Assembly: GCA_020850735.1 (NCBI GenBank)
Contig: JADZEE010000037.1
Span: 1-64,000, forward strand
Length of the DNA: 64,000 nucleotides
Direction: 5' to 3'
Source of the DNA: Gammaproteobacteria bacterium
GTDB taxonomy: Bacteria > Pseudomonadota > Gammaproteobacteria > JADZEE01
How positions within the stretch are numbered: position 1 is the first letter of the stretch; each line of letters starts with the position of its first letter. The notes under the pieces were generated by a model. It was not told where the DNA came from and made no database searches. It was given only the letters and a program-made list of their open reading frames with translations. The position numbers and the translations under genes are program-made. Below are positions 7,131 through 15,035 of the stretch, piece by piece.

Positions 7131-8021
7131 ATGAAACTCAGCCTGCAGATCCCGAGGTTCGACTGGCCGGGCAGCCCGGCCAACATCGGGCCGACCCTCA
7201 CCGATATCGCCCGCACGGCCGAGGCGGCAGGTCTGACCAGCCTGTGGGTGATGGATCACTTCTTTCAGATGGACATGCCGGGCATGGGGCTCGCAGCCGA
7301 GGAACCGATGCTGGAGAGCTACACCGTGCTCGCCCACATGGCGGCGGTGACCCGGCGCGTGCGCCTGGGCACGCTGGTCACGGGCGTCAACTACCGCCAT
7401 CCGGGGCATCTGCTCAAGACCGTGACCACGCTCGACGTGCTCTCCGGCGGCCGCGCCAACCTGGGCATCGGCGCCGGCTGGTACGAGCGCGAGGCCGTCG
7501 GCCTGGGTTTTCCCTTCCCGCCGCTGGGGCAACGCTTCGAGTGGCTGGAAGAGACCCTGCAGCTCGCCCGGCACATGTGGCGCGACGATCCCTCCCCGTT
7601 CCGCGGCCGGCACCTGCGACTGGCCGAGCCGATGAACCATCCGCAGCCGCTGTCCAAACCCCACCCGCCCATCCTCGTCGGCGGCACCGGCGAGCGCAGG
7701 ACGCTGCGTCTCGTTGCCCGGTACGCCGATGCCTGCAACCTGTACGGCTTCCAGGGCGTGGACGAGGTGCCGCACAAGCTCGAGGTGCTCCGCCAGCACT
7801 GTGAACAGCTCGGGCGCGACTACAACGAGATCGAGAAGACGATCATCGGCTTCGTCGCGCTGGGTGCGGGCGGCATGTCGCCCGCGCAGCTGGTGGACCA
7901 CTGCGGCATGCTCGCCGGGCTGGGCATTGAGCACTTCATCTTCGTGCTCGGGGGGGTGGAGACGCTCGTGCCGCTGGAAACCATCGGCAAAGAAGTGATC
8001 CCGGCGGTAACCGCGCTCTGA
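7131..8021 (+). CDS. LLM class (luciferase-like) flavin or F420-dependent oxidoreductase
   Basis: TIM-barrel protein of 296 residues in the bacterial luciferase-like superfamily. Typical segments are SLWVMDHFFQM near residue 40, VRLGTLVTGVNYRHPGHLLKTVTTLDVLSGGRANLGIGAGWYEREA in the first half, and PPILVGGTGERRTLRLVARYADACN in the second. The cofactor could be F420 or FMN; the sequence does not decide it. I chose ATG 7131, preceded by GGAGGA, instead of the upstream frame start at 7089. The gene is single. The family works on varied small molecules, so no substrate is proposed. Confidence 0.88.
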   Translation: MKLSLQIPRFDWPGSPANIGPTLTDIARTAEAAGLTSLWVMDHFFQMDMPGMGLAAEEPMLESYTVLAHMAAVTRRVRLGTLVTGVNYRHPGHLLKTVTTLDVLSGGRANLGIGAGWYEREAVGLGFPFPPLGQRFEWLEETLQLARHMWRDDPSPFRGRHLRLAEPMNHPQPLSKPHPPILVGGTGERRTLRLVARYADACNLYGFQGVDEVPHKLEVLRQHCEQLGRDYNEIEKTIIGFVALGAGGMSPAQLVDHCGMLAGLGIEHFIFVLGGVETLVPLETIGKEVIPAVTAL

Positions 8022-8284
8022 CGGGCGGGCCGGCCGCCGCGTGATCCGACTCGAGAACGAGACCGCGGCCGGCGGATCATGCAGCGCTGATGGCCGCAGG
8101 CAAGGCCGGGTCCTGGCGCGCGGCGGCGGTGGCAGACGCGGGCCGATTTTGCCGTGACCGGCAGCGCCGCACGCCGCGCCCGCCTGTCCGAGGGCGACGA
8201 TCCATTTTGCCGCAGACACAAACCGCGGCACGGGCGCCGGCATCCCGACACCGGCGCGGAGCCGTGGCCGGACGGCCGGTGGCA
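8022..8284. other. Intergenic region upstream of PEP-CTERM gene 2
   Basis: No gene is supported here. There is GC-rich self-complementary sequence at about 8028-8080 that could act as a terminator for the LLM gene, though it lacks a T tract. The regulatory sites of the next gene begin at 8285. Confidence 0.4.
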
Positions 8285-8303
8285 GCGTCAACATACTTTA
8301 CAC
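8285..8303. promoter_or_regulatory. Candidate enhancer site (dyad) upstream of PEP-CTERM gene 2
   Basis: GCGTCAACATACTTTACAC aligns without gaps with the site at 3643 (12 of 19 identical, pattern GYGTCA-N6-TTTACAC). It ends 63 bases before the -24/-12 promoter, against 52 at gene 1. The difference is 11 bases, about one helical turn, so both sites lie on the same face relative to the promoter. Confidence 0.5.
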
Positions 8304-8366
8304 AATCGCAGGTCGGCCTAGCGGTGACCTCGCTAATCGTTGCAGATTCAGGCGATTACCTCTGGG

Positions 8367-8381
8367 TGGTCCTGAAATTGC
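8367..8381 (+). promoter_or_regulatory. Sigma-54 (RpoN) type -24/-12 promoter
   Basis: TGGTCCTGAAATTGC, followed by A, matches the sigma-54 consensus with the GG and GC pairs 12 bases apart. Transcription is predicted near 8393, about 45 bases before the ATG. Confidence 0.65.
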
Positions 8382-8437
8382 ATGGGCCGTCTTACGGCCG
8401 ACGAGGCCGCAGGCAATCAAACGAAAGGCAACGACTC

Positions 8438-9376
8438 ATGAACGGAAGCTGCAGATTGAATCCCTGGTTCGCGGGGGTTTGCATGCTCGGCGCCACGAGC
8501 GCCGTCAACGCGGTCATCATCGATACGTTCGACGTCACGACGCCGGCATTGTCCGTTCTCGGCGATTTTTCGCGAACGGTCAACGCGGTCAACCTGGGCG
8601 CGTACGATCGGGGGCTGCATCTGACCGCCGGACGGGGTAACACGCCGCCCGACCCGTCGATAGACCTCGCTTACCCGGACAATTTTCCAATGGCGGGTAC
8701 CGATCAGGTCGAGGCGGGTGCCGGCAATGGCTTTGCCTATATGCACAACTACAACAACGATCCGGGTGCGTCCCTGCGCGGTTATGCCACGCTGATCTAT
8801 GGCACCGGTATCGTCGGCAATGAATCCGACTATACGAACTATTTCAATCCCGGGGACACGGTGATTCTGGACGCCATCGCCGAAGGCGCGACGCAGTTCG
8901 AAGTCGATGTCGCCTATGCCGATTTCAATACCAATAACAATACGCTCGGCATGATGGTCTGCGATACCGAACGGTGCTGGATGGTTTCGGGTTTTGCCCG
9001 ACCCGGCACGTTCGTTTTTACTTTCAGCAACTGGGATCAGCCGTATTACGTCGGCGGGACTCTCATTCGTCCCGCGCTCGACCTGGGCGAAATCACGCGC
9101 CTCGCGATCCGCATGGACGGCGAGTATTTCTATCCAATGACCGGCGACCCTGTAGTTGGACCGATCCTCGGTACGGACGGGCCCGGGCAATTACCAGCCG
9201 AAGCCGGCCCCTGCGTGACGTGCTCGGCACGCATGCTTCTGACCGAGATCCGTACCAACGGAACCGCCCCGGTACTGCAGAACCCGACCGTGCCGGAGCC
9301 GGCGGCGCTCGCGCTGCTGGGTATCGGGCTGCTGGGTACGGGATTCGGGCGCGGCCGCGCTCGCCGCAGGTCGTGA
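8438..9376 (+). CDS. PEP-CTERM sorting domain protein 2
   Basis: Exported protein of 312 residues. The N-terminal hydrophobic stretch is WFAGVCMLGATSAVNA. The C-terminus VPEPAALALLGIGLLGTGFG plus RGRARRRS is a textbook PEP-CTERM tripartite signal for exosortase processing. The body is rich in Asp, Asn, Gly and aromatic residues and has cysteines in CDTERC and CVTC; I recognise no named domain. I chose ATG 8438 because AAAGG lies upstream and the signal peptide follows directly; the long upstream frame would include the promoter. It is controlled by a predicted sigma-54 promoter. It is not similar in sequence to PEP-CTERM protein 1 outside the sorting signal. Confidence 0.85.
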   Translation: MNGSCRLNPWFAGVCMLGATSAVNAVIIDTFDVTTPALSVLGDFSRTVNAVNLGAYDRGLHLTAGRGNTPPDPSIDLAYPDNFPMAGTDQVEAGAGNGFAYMHNYNNDPGASLRGYATLIYGTGIVGNESDYTNYFNPGDTVILDAIAEGATQFEVDVAYADFNTNNNTLGMMVCDTERCWMVSGFARPGTFVFTFSNWDQPYYVGGTLIRPALDLGEITRLAIRMDGEYFYPMTGDPVVGPILGTDGPGQLPAEAGPCVTCSARMLLTEIRTNGTAPVLQNPTVPEPAALALLGIGLLGTGFGRGRARRRS

Positions 9377-9395
9377 AATAGCGCGATGGGTCAGC

Positions 9396-9421
9396 CCCGG
9401 CCGCGCCCGCGCGCGGCCGGG
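9396..9421 (+). terminator. Possible GC-rich terminator after PEP-CTERM gene 2
   Basis: A perfect 11-base-pair stem, CCCGGCCGCGC with GCGCGGCCGGG around a CCGC loop, lies 19 bases after the stop. It has no T tract, so it may only stabilise the transcript end or pair with another factor. Confidence 0.4.
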
Positions 9422-9530
9422 CGCCGGTCGGGCCGCAGCTCCCTGCGGTACCGGGCACACGCATGCCTGCGGCGGGCATGAGGGCGTGGTTTCCACCTGC
9501 CAGCGCCCGGCACGCCGAGGTGACGCGGGA

Positions 9531-10343
9531 CTACGCCGGCGCATGCTCCAGCGCGTCGAACAGCGCCCGGAGATCCGCGCGGGCGCCCGCGGCATGCGAT
9601 TCCAGCATGCGCGCGAACGACGCCGTACCCCACGGATCCTCGATGCGCCGGCAGGCATCGCGTTCGGCTATCCGCTCGATCCAGTGTGCGATCGCGCCGT
9701 CCGATCCCCACAGTTCCGCAAGACCCAGTGCCCGCATGCGCACCATGTAGGGCACCGCCGCCACGTCGGCGAGCGAATACCGCCCGCCGTGCAGCCACGC
9801 TTGTCCGGCGAGGGCGGCGCTCATGGTCTGGCAGGTCTTTCGCAGCGTGACCACCGCCTGTCGCGCCGCCGGGGAATTCAGACCCAGCGTGTAAGCGTCG
9901 CGCTGGCGTTCCCGGCGCATGGGATCGGCGACGCTGTTGAAATGCCGCTCGATCTCCTCCGGCGTTTTCATCTCGCGCATCTGGTGGCGTAACGCGATCG
10001 CGAACGAGAGGATGCCGATAGCCGGATGCACGTCGTCGTCAATGCGCTTGATGAACAGGCGCATGCGGGCTTCCGGATACGGGTCCGGCGGTTTCAGCGG
10101 TGGCTGTGCAAAGGCACGGTCCAGATATTCGTTGATGATCGAGGATTCGCAGATGACGCCGTCGCCGTGCACCAGCGTGGGAACGACCGCCTTGGGGTTC
10201 AGACGCAGGTAATCGGCTGCGAATTGATCGCCCCGGCGCAGGTTCAACAGGACCTCTTTCCAGCGCAGGCCTTTCTCGGCGAGCACCAGCCGCACCTTCT
10301 GCGAGCACGTCGACTCCGTGCTGTGGTAGAGCGTGAGATCCAA
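9531..10343 (-). CDS. Glutathione S-transferase family protein
   Basis: GST-fold protein of about 270 residues. The N-terminal thioredoxin-like domain reads LTLYHSTESTCSQKVRLVLAEKGL, then KAVVPTLVHGDGVICESSIINEYLD, which has the cis-proline and Glu-Ser glutathione-binding pair. The C-terminal helical domain includes RYSLADVAAVPYMVR. The Ser/Cys-containing active-site segment suggests a dehalogenase, isomerase or lyase type GST rather than a detoxifying one. No ATG is available in a sensible place; TTG at 10343 with an AGGGCAGG stretch just upstream fits the domain start. Its 5' end lies 49 bases from the DUF1566 gene stop. Confidence 0.82.
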   Translation of the reverse strand: MDLTLYHSTESTCSQKVRLVLAEKGLRWKEVLLNLRRGDQFAADYLRLNPKAVVPTLVHGDGVICESSIINEYLDRAFAQPPLKPPDPYPEARMRLFIKRIDDDVHPAIGILSFAIALRHQMREMKTPEEIERHFNSVADPMRRERQRDAYTLGLNSPAARQAVVTLRKTCQTMSAALAGQAWLHGGRYSLADVAAVPYMVRMRALGLAELWGSDGAIAHWIERIAERDACRRIEDPWGTASFARMLESHAAGARADLRALFDALEHAPA

Positions 10344-10392
10344 ACGCCTGCCCTGCGGTCGCGGGTCCCGATCGTCGCGGCGGCGCCGGCGC

Positions 10393-11073
10393 TCAGGGCG
10401 CCGGTGCAGTGTCCCCGCGCACCACGAGCACCAGGTAGCTGCCGTCGTAGAAGGTGGGCTGTCCCCCGGGTGGCAGCAGAATGACGCGTGAGAACGCGGC
10501 GGCACCCGTACGTTCGACGCCGCTCCAGTACCAGCCACTGGCGGTATTCGGCAGCATGACGGCCGGATCGCCCGGCGCGGCCGACGACGTGGCCATCGAT
10601 ACGCCCACGAGCTCGCTGCGGGTCGGCAGGCGCCAGTCGGCGTAGCCGCACAGCCCGCTCGCGTTGACGGCCGCGACGTAGGCCTCGGTGTTGCACGAGC
10701 CGCCGCCCATTCGCGCGCGCAGGCTCTTGCCGCTGCTGGCGTCGCGGTAACCCGCGTAGCCGCCGTTGGTCTGCGGGTTGCCGTCGTAAGGGGTGTAGGT
10801 CCAGCGCCGGTCGCGCAGGCCGGCATCGGTGGTCTTCACCTCCCAGACCAGACCGGTGCGATGGTCGCGGCTGCAGGCCCAGTTGCCGGCAGCACCGCCG
10901 ATCGCGGCACCCGGCGCGAGCTCGGTGCCATCGGGCGCGATGGGCGTGAAACCCGTGCGGCCGGTATCACCAGCGGCGATCGCCGTGGCACTCGCCAGCA
11001 GCGCCAGGAGCAGGCAAGCGAGCGCGGCGGCAGCACTGCGTGCGCCGCGCGATGTGTGGCGCTGGATCGCCAC
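10393..11073 (-). CDS. Exported DUF1566 (Lcl) domain protein
   Basis: Secreted protein of about 226 residues. After a basic start, residues 15-36 (AAALACLLLALLASATAIAA) form a signal peptide. The mature part has DHRTGLVWEVKT, GYRDW-type and LPTRSELVGV segments typical of DUF1566/Lcl domains, which resemble C-type-lectin-like folds. The start is uncertain: the open frame extends to 11322, but that upstream part is made of dispersed 44-bp repeats, so I chose GTG 11073 where a signal peptide begins. No good ribosome-binding site is seen there. The function is unknown. Confidence 0.65.
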   Translation of the reverse strand: MAIQRHTSRGARSAAAALACLLLALLASATAIAAGDTGRTGFTPIAPDGTELAPGAAIGGAAGNWACSRDHRTGLVWEVKTTDAGLRDRRWTYTPYDGNPQTNGGYAGYRDASSGKSLRARMGGGSCNTEAYVAAVNASGLCGYADWRLPTRSELVGVSMATSSAAPGDPAVMLPNTASGWYWSGVERTGAAAFSRVILLPPGGQPTFYDGSYLVLVVRGDTAPAP

Positions 11074-11107
11074 GGGATGCCGCTGCGCGGCTTCCCTCGC
11101 GATGACG
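11064..11107. repeat. 44-bp dispersed repeat, copy 1
   Basis: This copy and the one at 11229-11272 differ at one base in 44. Read on the minus strand it resembles the widespread CGTCATTGCGAG-type intergenic repeats of proteobacteria. It overlaps the possible start of the DUF1566 gene. Confidence 0.7.
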
Positions 11108-11163
11108 ATAGCGCAGGCGCGCGCCGCGGTACGGCTCGCGACGCCGGTCGCGGTGGTTCGACC

Positions 11164-11201
11164 CGTCGTGGCGAGCCCGCGCAGCGGGCGTGGCGATCCA
11201 G
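11164..11201. repeat. Diverged, inverted copy of the 44-bp repeat
   Basis: It runs in the opposite orientation, from CGTCGTGGCGAG to GTGGCGATCCAG, and lies between the two near-identical copies. The central CGCGCAGCGG is retained. The match is partial. Confidence 0.5.
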
Positions 11202-11228
11202 GGACTGGCGCGGACATCACCGGTGTCG

Positions 11229-11272
11229 GGATCGCCACGGGACGCCGCTGCGCGGCTTCCCTCGCGATGACG
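11229..11272. repeat. 44-bp dispersed repeat, copy 2
   Basis: 43 of 44 bases match the copy at 11064-11107, in the same orientation, 165 bases apart. Together with the inverted copy between them it fills most of the spacer between the DUF1566 gene and the beta-propeller gene. Confidence 0.7.
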
Positions 11273-11318
11273 GTGGCGGGGACGCATACCGGCGGCGGGC
11301 GCACGCCTGAGGCGGACA

Positions 11319-13022
11319 TCAATGTCTGTCCGCGACCTTCGCGGCAGCGGCCGGTCCGGTATCGATGCAGATGAGCTCCGGCACGCCGCCCTCGAGCGCC
11401 GGTGCCGGTATCGGGTTGTTGGTGGTGCAGGCCCAGCCTTCGCGGGTGAAGGTGAAATCACGCGTATAGGTGCCCTTGAGGGGCATCGGGTAGGCGACGA
11501 AGCGTTCCTCGGCGGGAATGAAGCGCCACACGACGTCGAGCATAGTGTCGTTCACCCACACGTCCTGCGTCTGCGGGTGGATGGCGAGGGCGTAGGGCGC
11601 CGGGATCTCGCCGGGCGCGTACCGCGGCAGGCGGTAGATGGTCGACTCGCGCGTGGCGACGTTCATTCTCGCGATCGTGCCGTCGGAGAAACCGGCGATC
11701 CAAAGGTGACCCGCGGCATCGAAGCGCTGGCGCCGCGGCGCCTGTACCGGCGAGTCGTACTCGGTGACCGCGAGCGTGGTCGCGTCGATGCGGCCGATCT
11801 TGTCGGAGGCGAGCTTGGCATACCAGATCGAACCGTCGGCGGGATTCACGTCGATGCCGTACGGTATGGTGGTCCCGGGTGTGCTCAACGACGGCGTCGG
11901 CGGGAGATTGATGACGCGCATGTCCTTCGTCTTGGGATCGAAACGGCCCACCTGGTCTGAGAACGCGATGGTGAACCACACCACGCCCCGCGCATCGACG
12001 CGCACGGTATGCGGGTAGAGCGCGCCGCCACCGATGTCGTAGTTTTCGAAGTCGTGCGTCTGCGGATCGAACACGGTCACTGCGGCACCGATCGAATCGG
12101 TGAGATAGAACCGGCCATCCGGCCCCTCGGCGAGGCTGTGCGGCGCACGCGCGATGGTCAGACCATAAGGCGGTGGCAACCCCGCCTTGGTGAACGCACC
12201 GCCCGGCGGCATACCGTCGTCCGGCAGGCGGAAATGTCGTATCCGATTGGTGCCGGGATCGGCCTCGATGACTTCGCCGGCGAACATCTCGGAGATGTAG
12301 ATGCGGCCGTTGGACTCGTGATACTCGGCATCGTGGGGCACCACTGAACCCGGCAGCGGCCACTCGCGGATCTTGGCGCTCGCGAGCAGCGGATCGGCGG
12401 GGATCTGCGGCCGCGAGGATGCCAGCGAACCGTCGAAGGCCCGGGCGAGGATCTCGGCACGCTGGCGGATGAGACTCTCGTCGGCGTTGCCGAGGTACCC
12501 GTGCATGCGCTGCACGGTCGGCACCCAGCTCTCCGCCGTGCGCGGGGTGCGGGTAAAGGCGTTGCCCAGCGAATGGCAGCTCAGGCAGTCGCGGGTGAAA
12601 TTCGGGCGCGAGAACATCGCCTTCTCGTCCTTCGCGAACGCGATGCGGGCAAAGTGCGACAGCGACGGATGATCGTCGGACAGCTGCTTCGGATCGGTCA
12701 ACGGCTCGAGCACGGCATCGACCTGTGCTGACGCGTCGGCCGCCAGCTCGAGCCCGCGCTGCAGATCACGGTGGTAGCGCTTGCGCACCCGCAGGTCGAG
12801 CGCACCGGACAGGGTCGTCTCGAGGCGGTAGGCACCCCGCGCGTCGGTGTAAACCGACTCGGCGCGATCGGGTGCGCGCAGGGTGACCATGGCGCCCGCG
12901 AGCGGCTGCTCGCCCGCGCCGGTGACGATCCCCGTGAGCACGCCGGCCCCGGCGGACATGGCGAAACCGACGGTCGCGGCCGCCACGCCCACCCCCGCCA
13001 CTGCTTTCACCAAGCTGCCCAT
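11319..13022 (-). CDS. Exported beta-propeller (Vgb/streptogramin lyase-like) protein with CxxCH motif and carboxypeptidase regulatory-like domain
   Basis: 567 residues. Order of parts: signal peptide (about 1-26); carboxypeptidase regulatory-like beta-sandwich (about 28-107, GVLTGIVTGAGEQPLAGAMVTL); a segment with CLSCH at 146-150, the c-type haem attachment motif; then a six-bladed propeller with repeated PDG/W-F-D blades (GPDGRFYLTDS, PADGSIWYAK, DAAGHLWIAG) like Vgb. The likely role is periplasmic redox or oxidative breakdown with a covalently bound haem; whether it is a lyase, a sensor or an electron-transfer protein is not shown. ATG 13022 has GGAGGG six bases upstream. It is followed by the repeat cluster and then the DUF1566 gene. 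Confidence 0.8.
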   Translation of the reverse strand: MGSLVKAVAGVGVAAATVGFAMSAGAGVLTGIVTGAGEQPLAGAMVTLRAPDRAESVYTDARGAYRLETTLSGALDLRVRKRYHRDLQRGLELAADASAQVDAVLEPLTDPKQLSDDHPSLSHFARIAFAKDEKAMFSRPNFTRDCLSCHSLGNAFTRTPRTAESWVPTVQRMHGYLGNADESLIRQRAEILARAFDGSLASSRPQIPADPLLASAKIREWPLPGSVVPHDAEYHESNGRIYISEMFAGEVIEADPGTNRIRHFRLPDDGMPPGGAFTKAGLPPPYGLTIARAPHSLAEGPDGRFYLTDSIGAAVTVFDPQTHDFENYDIGGGALYPHTVRVDARGVVWFTIAFSDQVGRFDPKTKDMRVINLPPTPSLSTPGTTIPYGIDVNPADGSIWYAKLASDKIGRIDATTLAVTEYDSPVQAPRRQRFDAAGHLWIAGFSDGTIARMNVATRESTIYRLPRYAPGEIPAPYALAIHPQTQDVWVNDTMLDVVWRFIPAEERFVAYPMPLKGTYTRDFTFTREGWACTTNNPIPAPALEGGVPELICIDTGPAAAAKVADRH

Positions 13023-13279
13023 GTCACACCCTCCGGTTGCGCGGTTGCGCGCATACGATACTGTCATCCGCCCGTGCAGGACAGAACCGCGGATAACGTA
13101 CCCCGGTTCCGCGGCCCGGTCGCGGCACCCGATTTCCCGTCGCGCCGGTTCCGGCCAGCCTCCCGGCGGCCACGACTGCCGTTTTCAGGCGCCGTTCACT
13201 TTTTCCCGCGTAGGCTTGCACGGTGCCCGCGTGTCAGAATTGCAAAATGTCGTTACAGCATCGGACACGGGAGGAAACG

Positions 13280-13996
13280 ATGATGCGGGTGGGTGCGCGC
13301 GCGATCTGGCTGTTCGTCCTCGTCTGGAGCGCAGGCGCGCAGGCGCTCGGCCTCGGCCCGATCGCGGTGCGTTCGCATTTGAACGAGCCGCTCGACGCCA
13401 CCATCAGGCTCATCGATGCCGATCCGTCCCGGATCGATACGCTCGCGGTGTTCCTGGCCGATCCGGACCAGTTTCGCAAGGCCGGGCTGCCGCGGCCGTT
13501 CGTGCTTGCGCTGCTGCAGTTCGTGGTCGTCAGCACGGCGGGCCAGGACCCGGTCATCAAGGTGAGCAGCCTGCAGCCGATCCGCGAGCCGGTGCTGGAC
13601 TTCCTGCTCGAGGTGAGCTCACCGCAGGTGCGGGTGGTGCAGCAGTACACCGTTCTGCTCGATCCGGCGCTCGGCTATTCGCCGCCGCCGGCGGCCGGCA
13701 AGGCGGCGGCCGCTACCGCGGCGCCCGCCCCGGCGTCGCCGGCCGGCGGGCATTACGGGCCGGTGACCGCCGACGACACGCTGTGGTCGCTGGCGAAGGC
13801 ACTGCGGCCGGACCCGTCCATCAGCATCCAGCAGATGATGCTGGCCCTGCTCCAAGACAATCCCGATGCGTTCGCGGGCGGCCGCCTCGACGGCTTGAAA
13901 AAGGGCGTCACCCTGCGCGTACCCACGGCCGAGGAGATCCGGACGATCCCTGCCGACGAGGCGCGCGAAAAAGTGCGCAAGCAGACAGGGAACTAG
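13280..13996 (+). CDS. Short FimV-like protein (FimV N-terminal domain plus LysM-like region)
   Basis: Exported protein of 238 residues. The signal peptide is followed by LGLGPIAVRSHLNEPLDATI, the hallmark start of the FimV N-terminal domain. After an Ala/Pro linker (about 140-160), YGPVTADDTLWSLAKALRPDPSIS...LLQDNPDAF is a LysM-like region that could bind peptidoglycan. Full FimV is 700-1000 residues, with a transmembrane helix and a C-terminal TPR part that are missing here, so this is a stand-alone inner-wall module. Two ATG codons are adjacent; GAGGA precedes them. The neighbours do not reveal a polar or pilus role. Confidence 0.75.
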   Translation: MMRVGARAIWLFVLVWSAGAQALGLGPIAVRSHLNEPLDATIRLIDADPSRIDTLAVFLADPDQFRKAGLPRPFVLALLQFVVVSTAGQDPVIKVSSLQPIREPVLDFLLEVSSPQVRVVQQYTVLLDPALGYSPPPAAGKAAAATAAPAPASPAGGHYGPVTADDTLWSLAKALRPDPSISIQQMMLALLQDNPDAFAGGRLDGLKKGVTLRVPTAEEIRTIPADEAREKVRKQTGN

Positions 13997-14226
13997 CGCG
14001 TGAGCGGCCGCTTACTTACGACCCGGGACAGCTTGACGGGCCCGGTTTATGCACATCGATCCGAAGCCCCCGCACCGGCACAGCGAACACCGCCGGCCGC
14101 GCCGCGGCCATATCGCCGAACAAAGCCTTGATGCTAATACGAACAATGGGTTATGGATTATCTGGCCAACATCTGACCGGTTCGGCCCGGACGCTGCCTG
14201 GATGCGCCAGGAGCCGAGGTTTCCGC

Positions 14227-14643
14227 ATGCAACCCACAGACTTATCCACAGCACCTGTGAGTAAATCAGGAGTGGGGCGAACTGCCGGCCGGCGCGCCCG
14301 TTGCCTGTTCGCCGCGCCGTGTATGGCGGCGATCCTGGCGCTGCCCGCCGCGACTCCGCAGGCCGCCGGACCGGCCACGGCCGCCCAGTACCTGGAGCTC
14401 AGCTCGGTGGCGGACGGCAAGTGCCAGATTATGAGCGCGGGCGGCAAGCTCAGGCTGATGCGCAATACCCATCCGAACCGGGCGCTCGCCTACCGCCTGG
14501 TGCGCATGTTCGCGGACAAACCCCAGGCCGGCCTGGTGGTCGGGCGCCTCGAACCGGGGGAGCCACCGATCAAGCTGGGCTGCACCCGCATCGACGGGCG
14601 CGAGCAGCGCTGGGATATCGTCACCGCGGAGCTCGAACCATGA
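14227..14643 (+). CDS. Small exported hypothetical protein
   Basis: 138 residues, not recognised. A signal-like hydrophobic segment (about 29-48, LFAAPCMAAILALPAATPQA) follows an Arg-rich stretch. The mature part has two cysteines (GKCQIM and LGCTRI) that could pair, and ends [13 protein letters not shown] 14227 has GAGG seven bases upstream. It overlaps the next gene by four bases (ATGA), so the two are probably translated together. The upstream 230 bases hold no gene. Confidence 0.6.
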   Translation: MQPTDLSTAPVSKSGVGRTAGRRARCLFAAPCMAAILALPAATPQAAGPATAAQYLELSSVADGKCQIMSAGGKLRLMRNTHPNRALAYRLVRMFADKPQAGLVVGRLEPGEPPIKLGCTRIDGREQRWDIVTAELEP

Positions 14644-15035
14644 CCGACCGACCCACACCCCGCCGCGCCCGACGCCGTCCGGCCGCCGCGACCCTGACGC
14701 TGCTCGGCGCCGCGCTCTTATCGCCGCCCATGTGCGCCCAGGCACCGAGCGATGCCGAGCGCATGGCGATGGTGACCGCGGCGCGGGACTTCAACGCCTG
14801 CATGCGCCAGGCCGTCGTGGCGCGGGCGGGCGACCCGGAGGCACGCAGCGATGTGCGGCGGCTGCTCGACGCCGCGGCGACGCAATGCGAGCACGTGCTC
14901 GAGCAGGAACGCGCGCGGCTCAGCGCCGCCGGCGTCGACCCGGATTTGATCGCGGGCTTCGTTCGCCGCACGCGGGATCAGTCACTGCGCCGGCTGCTGC
15001 CGGAAGTGCTGGCGAATCAGGCGGCGGGGCGCTGA
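14640..15035 (+). CDS. Small exported hypothetical protein, coupled to the previous gene
   Basis: 131 residues, not recognised. An Arg-rich N-terminus and [17 protein letters not shown] form a signal peptide. The rest is predicted helical, with two cysteines ([13 protein letters not shown]) spaced like helix-hairpin proteins. ATGA overlap with the previous gene indicates translational coupling. Its last 116 bases run antisense to the end of rppH, so the two transcripts would overlap tail to tail. Confidence 0.6.
   Translation: MTDRPTPRRARRRPAAATLTLLGAALLSPPMCAQAPSDAERMAMVTAARDFNACMRQAVVARAGDPEARSDVRRLLDAAATQCEHVLEQERARLSAAGVDPDLIAGFVRRTRDQSLRRLLPEVLANQAAGR

Noticed and set aside
8028-8080. 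GC-rich self-complementary sequence after the LLM gene
   Set aside because: No T tract and several alternative pairings; could not be called as a terminator with confidence.
14242-14250. A perfect DnaA box, TTATCCACA, in front of a small exported gene
   Set aside because: A single box with no cluster, no AT-rich unwinding region and no dnaA/dnaN or gidA neighbours; chance is enough.
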